Assembly: GCF_036013745.1 (NCBI RefSeq)
Contig: NZ_CP107880.1
Location: 310,001-374,000, forward strand
From: Streptomyces sp. NBC_00483
GTDB taxonomy: Bacteria > Actinomycetota > Actinomycetes > Streptomycetales > Streptomycetaceae
Reading direction: 5' to 3'
Length of the DNA stretch: 64,000 bases
Both the position numbers and the translations under genes were made by a program. The notes beneath the pieces were generated by a model. It was not told where the DNA came from. It made no database searches and worked only from the letters and a program-made list of their open reading frames with translations. Below, piece by piece: positions 41,511-48,846 of this stretch (position 1 is its first letter; each line of letters opens with the position of its first letter).

Positions 41511-41932
41511 TGTACGACCAGGAACGCGCACGACAGCCCCAGAGCAAGAGCCCGGATCCCGCGAAGCGATACGCCCCGCAACCGCCCCGAACCGAACCGG
41601 CTCACGCACCCCATGAGCCGCCCACCAGCGCCGACGACCTCACCACGCCCGGCACCCCCGACCCCGCACTGCTTCCTCGGGACCAACGGGACGAGCTCGC
41701 CATGCGGCTCCGGCAGGCCCTCAACACCTTCGTGGACAGCCCGCACCGGGCGGTGGAAGAGGCCGACAGCGTCTTCGCCGAAGCCATCACGCACCTGACC
41801 GAAACCCTCGCGGAGCGGCGCCGCGTCCTACGCGCAGGCTGGCAGGACCAGGACACCGAGGCGCAAACAGAGGAACTACGGCTCGCACTACGGCAGTACA
41901 GGAAGATCACCGAGCTATTGCTGCGCATGTAG
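41507..41932 (+). CDS. Hypothetical protein, helical, partner of the preceding gene
   Basis: 141 residues from ATG 41507, translationally coupled to the gene before it. The first 50 residues are Pro-rich and probably disordered. The rest is helical with LRQALNTFVDSPHRAVEEAD and a C-terminal coiled-coil-like EELRLALRQYRKITELLL. No membrane segment. Shares the FVDSP...AD motif with its neighbour. Confidence 0.7.
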   Translation: MMYDQERARQPQSKSPDPAKRYAPQPPRTEPAHAPHEPPTSADDLTTPGTPDPALLPRDQRDELAMRLRQALNTFVDSPHRAVEEADSVFAEAITHLTETLAERRRVLRAGWQDQDTEAQTEELRLALRQYRKITELLLRM

Positions 41933-42038
41933 CGCCCGCCGGCCAGAGCGCGGAACCCGCTCGACTGCGCTGCCGTCTCCCTGCGCCGCGGCGCGAGCCC
42001 CCCTGTCGTTCGCGAAGTTCAGCCGTGTGGCGTGCCTG

Positions 42039-42938
42039 CTACCGGTTGGCCGCGAGGAAGTCCTCCAAGATCTCGACGAACCGCGCCGGCTGCTCCTCGG
42101 CCGGGTAATGGCCGCAGTCGTCGAGAACGACCTCCGTGACGTCGCCGGCCGCCAGCCGCATCGTCTGGGCGGCATTCGCACCGCTCCACAGCGCGCCGCC
42201 GAGAGCGAGCACCGGCAGCGTCAGCCGGGTCTTGCTGCGTTGCTCGTTCTGCGCGATCGTCTCGTCCAGCGCTCGGTAGTACGCGAAGCTCGCCCGCAGC
42301 GCGCGAGGATCCGCGGCGATCGCGTCGACGTAGACATCGACGGCGTACGCGGGGATCGCGGTCGGCGTGGCGGCCTTGGTGGCGAACTGCCAGCCGAAGA
42401 AGAGCCGCTCCCGCCCCCGGACCAGTTCCTCGTTGAGGCCGGTGAGCCGATTGAAGCCGAACTGCCAGAGCCTCAGGTTGGCCGCGTCCGGGCCGAAGAA
42501 CGGCGGGGACGGCGTGAGGCCGGGGATCACTGCTTCGAGGATGGCGAGCCGGCCCACCCGCTCGGGGTGATCGGCGGCGAGGGCGTATCCGGTCCACGTA
42601 CCGATGTCGTGGCCGACCACGTCGAACCGGTCGTGCCCGAGCGCGGCCATCAACGCGACCAGATCGGCGGCCAGCGTGCCCGCGTCGTACCCGTCGTCGG
42701 GCTTGTCGGAGAGCCCGGCCCCGCGCGAGTCGACAGCGACGACGGTGTGCCGGCGGGCGAGCGCGGGCATCACCTCCCGCCAGGCGTACCAGGTCTGGGG
42801 CCACCCGCCGACCAGCAGCAGCGCCGGGCCGTCCCCACCGGTGACCGCGTGCAGCCGCAGCCCGTTCACCTCCACGAGCCGGCTGGTGAAGACGTCGAGG
42901 AATCCGTCAGGCAGTCGCAGCGAACCTAAGGTCGTCAT
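42039..42938 (-). CDS. α/β-Hydrolase, epoxide-hydrolase-like
   Basis: 299 residues from ATG 42938. Motifs are GGWPQTWYAWRE (oxyanion region HGxP variant), SRGAGLSDKP, the nucleophile elbow VGHDIGTWTG with Asp rather than Ser (typical of epoxide hydrolases and haloalkane dehalogenases), and the C-terminal DDCGHYPAEEQP His. It is divergent from a TetR gene across a 57-bp region that contains a palindromic operator. Confidence 0.85.
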   Translation of the reverse strand: MTTLGSLRLPDGFLDVFTSRLVEVNGLRLHAVTGGDGPALLLVGGWPQTWYAWREVMPALARRHTVVAVDSRGAGLSDKPDDGYDAGTLAADLVALMAALGHDRFDVVGHDIGTWTGYALAADHPERVGRLAILEAVIPGLTPSPPFFGPDAANLRLWQFGFNRLTGLNEELVRGRERLFFGWQFATKAATPTAIPAYAVDVYVDAIAADPRALRASFAYYRALDETIAQNEQRSKTRLTLPVLALGGALWSGANAAQTMRLAAGDVTEVVLDDCGHYPAEEQPARFVEILEDFLAANR

Positions 42939-42953
42939 GCCGGCGACCCTACC

Positions 42954-42979
42954 CATCTTTGAACGATCGGTACAAGATG
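42954..42979. promoter_or_regulatory. Palindromic TetR operator
   Basis: CATCTT and AAGATG arms around a central ACGATCGGT-type palindrome: CATCTTnnAnCGATCGnTnnAAGATG over 26 bp, centred between the divergent hydrolase and TetR starts. The symmetry and position fit an auto-regulatory TetR operator. Confidence 0.7.
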
Positions 42980-42995
42980 TGTAGGCTGACGAACC

Positions 42996-43604
42996 ATGGC
43001 AGGCCGCAAACAATTCGACGTGGACGAGGCGCTACGACGCGCGATGCACGTCTTCTGGCGCTGGGGCTATTCAGAGGCCTCGATCGATCGCCTGACCGAG
43101 GGCACGGGCCTGGGCCGGGGCTCGCTCTACGGCACCTTCGGCGACAAGAGCGCCCTCTTCCGGAAAAGCCTTCAACGGTACGGGCAGACGTACCACCCGC
43201 TGTACGAGCAGGCACTGTCCGGCCCCCACCCGAACCCGAGCGCCGTTGTGGCCGCCTACCTGCGGGTCACCCTGAACCGCATCGCCGACCAGGCGGTCCC
43301 TGACGGCTGCCTGCTCACGGTGTCGGCAACGCAGCTCCCGGCCCTCGACGCGGAGGGCCGGGCGATGGTCCGCGCCATGATCGACGGTTTGCGGGCGATG
43401 CTGGAGCAGGCGTTGCTGGCGGCGGGGGCCGGCGAGCAGGAGGCGGCAGAGCTGGCGTTGTGCACGCTGGCGACGAACAAGTCCCTGGCGGTGCTGAGCC
43501 GCGCCGGTTTCTCGGGCGAAGACCTGGCAACCGTCGCGGCGGCCGCGGCCAAGAATGCCAAGGCTCTGCCGAATCGACCGGCCGATCCGTCGGGGCCGCG
43601 ATAG
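42996..43604 (+). CDS. TetR-family repressor
   Basis: 202 residues. N-terminal HTH: KQFDVDEALRRAMHVFWRWG, YSEASIDRLTEGTGLGRGSL and YGTFGDKSALFRKSLQRY. A helical ligand-binding domain of the AcrR/TetR_C_16-like kind follows, with PDGCLLTVSATQLPALDAEG. It probably represses the divergent epoxide-hydrolase-like gene and itself through the 26-bp palindrome. Confidence 0.88.
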   Translation: MAGRKQFDVDEALRRAMHVFWRWGYSEASIDRLTEGTGLGRGSLYGTFGDKSALFRKSLQRYGQTYHPLYEQALSGPHPNPSAVVAAYLRVTLNRIADQAVPDGCLLTVSATQLPALDAEGRAMVRAMIDGLRAMLEQALLAAGAGEQEAAELALCTLATNKSLAVLSRAGFSGEDLATVAAAAAKNAKALPNRPADPSGPR

Positions 43605-43748
43605 GCAGGAACGGCTCCGTCGCCGATGGACCTGCAGAGACCTTGGGGCAGCCGGCAGCCCGGCAGGAAGTGCCTCGGCACAGCCTTCATGGGGGCCGCA
43701 GGAAGTCGCATGTCCACGTCTCCGGTATCACCCCTCGCGACGGGTCGA

Positions 43749-44105
43749 TCAGTCCTGCGCCACGTTCGCCGCGGCCACATTCTCGATCACGCGGCCGAGT
43801 TTGGTCTGGGCCCGGGTCAGGTCCTGGATGCGTGCGGCGATGCGGTCGCGTTCGACGATGAGCTGGTCGAGCATGGCGGGGGTCGCGACGCCGGTGCTCA
43901 CGCACGGCAGGAGTTCGACGACGGTACGGCTGGAGAGGCCGGCCGCGAAGAGGTCCCGGATGAGCTGGACCCGCTCCAGGGCTTCGTCGGGATAGTCACG
44001 CTGCCCACCAGCCGTCCGCGCCGATTCCAGGAGCCGCTGCTCCTCGTAGTAGCGCAGGGCCCGCACGCTGACCCCCGACCGCCTGGCGAGCTGTCCGATG
44101 CGCAT
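43749..44105 (-). CDS. MerR-family regulator
   Basis: 118 residues. Winged HTH MRIGQLARRSGVSVRALRYY EEQ RLL with the family signature RALRYYE, then a dimerisation helix (LIVERDRIAARIQDLTRAQT). The short C-terminus lacks metal-binding cysteines, so the signal is likely organic or redox. It is divergent from a quinone-oxidoreductase gene with two identical-type operators between them. Confidence 0.88.
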   Translation of the reverse strand: MRIGQLARRSGVSVRALRYYEEQRLLESARTAGGQRDYPDEALERVQLIRDLFAAGLSSRTVVELLPCVSTGVATPAMLDQLIVERDRIAARIQDLTRAQTKLGRVIENVAAANVAQD

Positions 44106-44132
44106 GACGCAGGTCGCCCCCTTCCCGCTCGT

Positions 44133-44152
44133 ACCTCACGTTGACGTCAGGT
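44133..44152. promoter_or_regulatory. MerR operator 1
   Basis: ACCTCACGTTGACGTCAGGT, which fits the palindrome ACCTnACGTnnACGTnAGGT and lies just before the merR start. Confidence 0.75.
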
Positions 44153-44242
44153 CAAGGCTAGCAATACCGGCTCCGGGGGCACTGATGCAGGCACTACGCC
44201 CGACTCTGCCCCCTCTACAGCCGGGCGGCAGTTTCGGGTTGC

Positions 44243-44262
44243 ACCTCACGTCAACGTCAGGT
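44243..44262. promoter_or_regulatory. MerR operator 2
   Basis: ACCTCACGTCAACGTCAGGT, the same palindrome. It fills the 19-bp spacer between TTGCAC and CTAGAG upstream of the oxidoreductase gene, the geometry of MerR-activated promoters. Confidence 0.75.
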
Positions 44263-44324
44263 TCTAGAGTGGCGAACGCCGGACGAACACGTCGTTCCGG
44301 CCCGTCAAAGTGAGGCAGACCATC

Positions 44325-45233
44325 ATGCGCGCAGCCCGGTTCCACGCATACGGCGGAGCGGAGATCCTGGTGATCGAGCAGGCCCCCGATCCCCACCCCG
44401 GACCCGGTGAGATTCGCGTCCGCGTCGCGGCGGCCGGCGTCAATCCCATCGACTGGAAGCTGCGCTCCGGCGCCCTGCACCAGATCTTCCCCCTGGATCT
44501 GCCCGGCATTCCCGGGCGCGACGCCGCCGGTGTGGTCGACGAAATCGGTGACGGGGTGCAGGGGGTGAGCATCGGCGACCGGGTCTTCGGGCTGGGCGGT
44601 GTCACCGGCGCGACCGCGGAGCTGCTCATCCTTTCGGCCTGGGCGCACACCCCCGCCACGTGGAACGACGAGCAGGCCGCGGGCGCCGGTCTCGCGTCCG
44701 TGACCGCGATGGGTGGCTTGAACGCGCTCGGCTCCCTCGCGGGGCGCACCCTCCTCGTCGAGGGCGCCGCCGGAGGCGTGGGCAGCGCGGCGGTCGAGAT
44801 CGCGGTAGCGCAGGGTGCTGCCACCGTGATCGGGACAGCCAGCGAACGCAACCACGAGTTCCTCACCTCTCTCGGCGCCGTTCCCACCACCTACGGCCCC
44901 GGCCTCGCACAGCGCCTCACCACCCTCGCTCCGCACGGTGTCGACCTCGTGCTCGACACCGCGGCCTCCGGCTCCCTGGACGACCTCGTCGTGATCGCGG
45001 GCGACCCGAAGCGCGTCGCGACGGTCGCCGACCAGGCGGGCGGGCAGCGCCTGGGCACGCATGTGGCCCACGCGGTGAACGACTCCACTCTTCTGTCCGC
45101 GGCGGCGGAACTGGGCGGGCAGGGCCGCTACACACCCCGTATCGAACAGGCCTACCCCCTGGAGCGGATCGCCGACGCCCACGCGCACGCCGAGCGCGGA
45201 CGCACCCGAGGAAAGATCGTGATCCGCATCTGA
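44325..45233 (+). CDS. NADPH:quinone oxidoreductase-like (zinc-free MDR)
   Basis: 302 residues. N-terminal GroES-like domain with AAGVNPIDWKLRSGALHQIF and PGIPGRDAAGVVDEIGDGV; Rossmann domain with LLVEGAAGGVGSAAVEIA. No zinc ligands are present, as in quinone oxidoreductases/enoyl reductases. Likely induced through the MerR operator in its promoter to detoxify electrophiles or quinones. Confidence 0.87.
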   Translation: MRAARFHAYGGAEILVIEQAPDPHPGPGEIRVRVAAAGVNPIDWKLRSGALHQIFPLDLPGIPGRDAAGVVDEIGDGVQGVSIGDRVFGLGGVTGATAELLILSAWAHTPATWNDEQAAGAGLASVTAMGGLNALGSLAGRTLLVEGAAGGVGSAAVEIAVAQGAATVIGTASERNHEFLTSLGAVPTTYGPGLAQRLTTLAPHGVDLVLDTAASGSLDDLVVIAGDPKRVATVADQAGGQRLGTHVAHAVNDSTLLSAAAELGGQGRYTPRIEQAYPLERIADAHAHAERGRTRGKIVIRI

Positions 45234-45268
45234 ACAGGGCCGTCAGCATCTGCATCCGAACAGGGCCG

Positions 45269-46060
45269 TCAGCCCGGCTTGACCGCCAGCGTCGCGAAAT
45301 AGTTCGACATGTATTGAGCCGATGCGTTGGATTGGTGCGGCGCTTCCGCGAAGCCGGTGAGGACGAACCCCGCGGCGAGTTGTCCGCCGATCTGGTCGGT
45401 GAGGGTGTGGCTGTATTCAAGAGGGGCGTCCGCGCCGAACTTCGTGGCGCGTTCCTCGGCGGAGTACTGCGTGACGTCGCTGTAGGGCAGTTTGTGCACG
45501 ACGAACAGCTCGCCGCGCTCGTCGAGCGCCTCGTGGTCGAACAAGTACGCATCAGGGTTGAGGAAGCCCACGAGCAGGGTTCCGCCCGGCCGCAGGACGC
45601 GGAAGCACTCACGCCACACCGGCGCCACGTCCGGTACGAACAGGTTGGAGACCGGATGGAACACGACGTCGAATGTCGCGTCGCCGAAGGCGTTGAGGTC
45701 ACGCATGTCGCCCAGGACTGTGCGCAGTTCGAGTCCGTCGCGCGCCGCCACCATCCGGTCCTGGCCGAGCTGGCGGGGTGAGTTGTCGAATACGGTGACC
45801 CGCGCTCCTGCGGCGGCGAGGATCGGACCTTGCTGACCGCCGCCGGAGGCCAGGCACAACACGTCCTTGCCGGTCAGGTCCGTCGGCAGCCAGGAGCGGT
45901 CCACCGGCTCGCGCCCGATGAGAACAATCGACCAGTCGCCCGTGCGGGCGCGCTCGACATCCTCGGCACTCACCGGCCTCGACCACTCGTTGCCCTCTTC
46001 GACACACTTGTCCCAGGCTGCCCGATTGTGGGCAACGGGGTCGACATCCATGTCCTGCAC
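45269..46060 (-). CDS. SAM-dependent methyltransferase, class I
   Basis: 263 residues from GTG 46060 (GGGGGAG six bases upstream; a TTG and an in-frame ATG are alternatives). Motif I is VLCLASGGGQQGPILAAAG, followed by VTVFDNSPRQLGQDRMVA (acidic residue for the SAM ribose) and FRVLRPGGTLLVGFLNPD. It resembles UbiE/Methyltransf_11 enzymes. Substrate unknown; nothing nearby suggests one. Confidence 0.85.
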   Translation of the reverse strand: MQDMDVDPVAHNRAAWDKCVEEGNEWSRPVSAEDVERARTGDWSIVLIGREPVDRSWLPTDLTGKDVLCLASGGGQQGPILAAAGARVTVFDNSPRQLGQDRMVAARDGLELRTVLGDMRDLNAFGDATFDVVFHPVSNLFVPDVAPVWRECFRVLRPGGTLLVGFLNPDAYLFDHEALDERGELFVVHKLPYSDVTQYSAEERATKFGADAPLEYSHTLTDQIGGQLAAGFVLTGFAEAPHQSNASAQYMSNYFATLAVKPG

Positions 46061-46200
46061 GTTCAACTCCCCCTACAGCCAAGCGAACACCTGCGGCACT
46101 GACAATTCGGTGCCGCCGGCCAACACGATCGCAGGGTGCGGGCTCAACGCGCCGGTGTTGCGGAGCATCTGCTGGAGCGACGAGGTGCGCAACAGCAACC

Positions 46201-47091
46201 TCAGCCCGTCGTCCAGTGACGGAGCTTCTCGGGGTTGCGCACGACCCAGATGCGCTTGATCTTCTCGTCTGTGACCTCGAACGCGAACACCGTCACGATG
46301 ACGCCGTTCTGTTCGGCCACCACACCGGGCGTGCCATTGACCGTGCGTTCCAGGAACGTCATGTCGTCGGACCTGCGGCGGGCGATTTCGATCCAGGCGT
46401 GCGCGATCTGCTCGCCGCCTTCGATGGGGTCCAGGAAGGTGGTGGCGAGGCCGCCGCCGTCGCCGACCGCCACGGCGTCGGGGTCGAGCAGGCCGATCAG
46501 GGTGTCGATGTCCTTGGCCTCCCACGCCTGCTTGAAGTCCCGGATGATGCCGGCCTGTTGGGTCGCCGTGGTCGCGGAAGGCTGTGCGGCCCTGATCCGG
46601 CGGCGGGCGGAGGAGGCCAGCTGTCGGCAGGCCGCCGGGGTGCGGCCGACGATCTCGGCCACTTCCGCGAAGGAGTAGCGGAAGACGTCGTGCAGGATGA
46701 ACGCGACGCGTTCGGCCGGGGTCATCGCTTCAAGTACGACCAGGAAGGCCAGGTTGATCGACTCGTCCAGGGTGATCCGGTCGGCCGGGTCGGCGGCCGC
46801 GCCGCTGTCGGTGTGCCCGGGGAGCGGCTCGGGGAGCCATTCGCCCACGTAGGTCTCGCGCCTGGCTCGGGCCGAGTCGAGCACGTTGAGACAGATGCGA
46901 CTGGCGACGGTCGTCAGCCAGGCGCCGGGCGACTCGATGGCGGCCTGCTGCCGCGGCGACATGGCGTACCAGCGGGTGCAGGTCTCTTGCACGGCGTCCT
47001 CGGCCTCGGCGAGGGAGCCAAGGAGACGATAGGCAAGATTGAGCAACTGGCGCCGCTCGCTCAAGATCGCGTCGAGTCCTGGGGTGGTCAT
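46201..47091 (-). CDS. sigJ-like: ECF sigma factor, ECF41/SigJ type
   Basis: 296 residues from ATG 47091 (GGGAG upstream). σ2 (LAYRLLGSLAEAEDAVQETC), σ4 (ERVAFILHDVFRYSFAEVAE) and a SnoaL-like C-terminal domain (FKQAWEAKDIDTLIGLLDPD ... GVIVTVFAFEVTDEKIKRIW) make the ECF41 layout, where the fused domain replaces a separate anti-sigma factor. The divergent partner is a flavin oxidoreductase, as is usual for ECF41 loci, and is its probable target. Confidence 0.9.
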   Translation of the reverse strand: MTTPGLDAILSERRQLLNLAYRLLGSLAEAEDAVQETCTRWYAMSPRQQAAIESPGAWLTTVASRICLNVLDSARARRETYVGEWLPEPLPGHTDSGAAADPADRITLDESINLAFLVVLEAMTPAERVAFILHDVFRYSFAEVAEIVGRTPAACRQLASSARRRIRAAQPSATTATQQAGIIRDFKQAWEAKDIDTLIGLLDPDAVAVGDGGGLATTFLDPIEGGEQIAHAWIEIARRRSDDMTFLERTVNGTPGVVAEQNGVIVTVFAFEVTDEKIKRIWVVRNPEKLRHWTTG

Positions 47092-47145
47092 CGTGACGGC
47101 TCCCTCGGTCGTGTCTGCCTTCACCTGAACGACAAGACAGCGCGC

Positions 47146-47180
47146 CGGAATGTGAGGCCGCGGTGTCACCTCACATTCCG
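47146..47180. promoter_or_regulatory. 12-bp inverted repeat between sigJ and the oxidoreductase
   Basis: Perfect arms CGGAATGTGAGG and CCTCACATTCCG with an 11-nt spacer that contains TGTCA, part of the ECF41 -35 type sequence (TGTCACA). It is placed to control one or both divergent genes. Confidence 0.6.
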
Positions 47181-47261
47181 CGGGGCTGTGCTGTCGAACT
47201 GTCCGGACGAACTCGCGAGCCAGACGGCCACGTTGTCGCGGCAGCACCCCAGGGAGACACT

Positions 47262-47903
47262 ATGAGCCTGTTCCGGCTTGACGCCAGCATCCTTCCCGGC
47301 ACCTCGGCCGGCGCCGAACTGGCCGACATCGTGGAAGCGGAGTGGACCGCAGCCCACCCGGACGAGCCGGTGGTGCGCCGCCACCTGGGCACCGATCCGC
47401 TGCCCGCCGGCGCCTGGGTGCAGGCCCACACCGGCGCTCTGACACCTGAGCCCGACCGCACGCCCGCCCAACGTGACGCCCGCCTGCTCGCCGAGTCGCT
47501 CGTCGCGGAACTGGAGGCCGCCGAGGCGGTGGTGCTGGCCGTTCCGCTGTACAACTTCGGCGTCTCGCAGCACTTCAAGACCTGGGTCGACCTGGTCATC
47601 TCCGGGGCGCCCCTGGCCTGCCCGGTACTCAAGGACAAGCCGACCGTCCTGGCCACAGTGCGCGGTGGCGGCTACGCCCCCGGCACTCCGCGCGAGGGCT
47701 GGGACCACTCCACCCCGTACCTCAGGCGCATCCTCGCCGACGTGTGGCAGGCCGACCTCACCGTCGTGGAACGCGAGCTCACCATCGCCGCCTCCCCCGG
47801 TATGGAACCCCTCGGAGACCTCGCCGCGGACCTCCACGCCAAAGCCCTGAACGCCGCTGGAGAAGCCGGCCGCGACATCGCCACCACGAGCACCTTCCGG
47901 TGA
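47262..47903 (+). CDS. Flavodoxin-fold NAD(P)H oxidoreductase (azoreductase-like)
   Basis: 213 residues from ATG 47262. It belongs to the NQO/AzoR type: start FRLDASILPGTSAGAELADI, the FMN-contact stretch VVLAVPLYNFGVSQHFKTWV and RGGGYAPGTPREGWDHSTPY. FMN-dependent two-electron reduction of quinones or azo compounds is typical. Predicted SigJ target. Its 3' end runs directly into the dispersed repeat at 47899. Confidence 0.82.
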   Translation: MSLFRLDASILPGTSAGAELADIVEAEWTAAHPDEPVVRRHLGTDPLPAGAWVQAHTGALTPEPDRTPAQRDARLLAESLVAELEAAEAVVLAVPLYNFGVSQHFKTWVDLVISGAPLACPVLKDKPTVLATVRGGGYAPGTPREGWDHSTPYLRRILADVWQADLTVVERELTIAASPGMEPLGDLAADLHAKALNAAGEAGRDIATTSTFR

Positions 47904-47958
47904 GCTGCTCGGCGCAGAAGCCGGGCTTCTTCCAGGGGACTTGGAAGGGCGCCTGACC
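47899..47958. repeat. Dispersed repeat, copy B
   Basis: About 60 bp matching copy A at 11128 (GGTGAGCTGCTCGGCGCAGA to AAGGGCGCCTGACC). It overlaps the last codon of the oxidoreductase and directly precedes the broken GlxA gene, so it probably marks the site where a mobile element cut that gene. Confidence 0.6.
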
Positions 47959-47994
47959 CGCTGCCTCTACGTCGTGAAGAAGTCGGTCAGCGCG

Positions 47995-48648
47995 CGGCCG
48001 ATCCGGTCGATCTGCACGGGGGCCTTCGTCCTCGCCCGGGCCGGACTGCTCGACGGCCGCCGCGCCGCCACCCACTGGCGCGAATCCGCCCGGCTCGCCG
48101 CCGCCTTCCCCGAGGTGCAGGTGGACCACGACGTGCTCTTCGTGGACCACGGCGACGTAGCGACCAGCGCGGGGACCGACGCGGGAATCGACCTGTGCCT
48201 GCACCTCGTGCGGTCCGATCACGGCGCGGCCTACGCCACCGAGGTCGCCCGGAACATGGTCCTGCCGCCGCACCGGGAGGGCAGCCAACTCCAGTACGCA
48301 GCAGGGCCCGCACCGGCCAAGGCGGACGAGTCCCTGGCGCCACTGTTGGAGTGGGCCGCCTCCCGGCTCGACACCCGACTCACCCTCGACCGCCTCGCCG
48401 AACACGCCGGGCTGTCCAGCCGGACCCCCGCCCGACGGTTCACGGAACAGCTCGGTACCAGCCCCGGACACTGGCTGCTCGGCCAACGCATCGACGCGGC
48501 ACGGGCGTTGCTTGAGCAGACCGACCTGCCCGTCGAAGCCGTCGCCACCCGTGTCGGACTCACCTCGGCGGTCAACCTGCGCCGTCACTTCCGAGCGCAA
48601 CTGGGCACCACGCCCGGCGCCTACCGACGCACCTTCAGGCAGACCTGA
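47995..48648 (+). pseudogene. GlxA-type AraC regulator, 5'-truncated
   Basis: Homology begins at IRSICTGAFVLARAGLLDGR RAATHW, the middle of the DJ-1/PfpI-like domain, and continues through two AraC HTH motifs (LTLDRLAEHAGLSSRTPARR; LPVEAVATRVGLTSAVNLRR) to LGTTPGAYRRTF. The first about 100 residues of the 310-330-residue family are missing. The frame stays open a little upstream into the repeat, so a short fusion might be made, but it lacks half the sensor domain. Confidence 0.75.
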
Positions 48649-48846
48649 CGGTGGGGCACCCCTGCCACAACCTCTGGGAGGCGCATCCATGCACGCCCTG
48701 ATCAGAGGAGAGCCGTCGGCCGCCGTCCTTCTGTGAGTTGCGGCCATTTCCGATCGCTTTCCCCTTCGTCGTCACGCCGTGTGGCACGAGCCGTCAGACT
48801 GTCCGCCATTTCCTGGTGACGGGTGGGCAAGGGCCGAGGGGACGAT

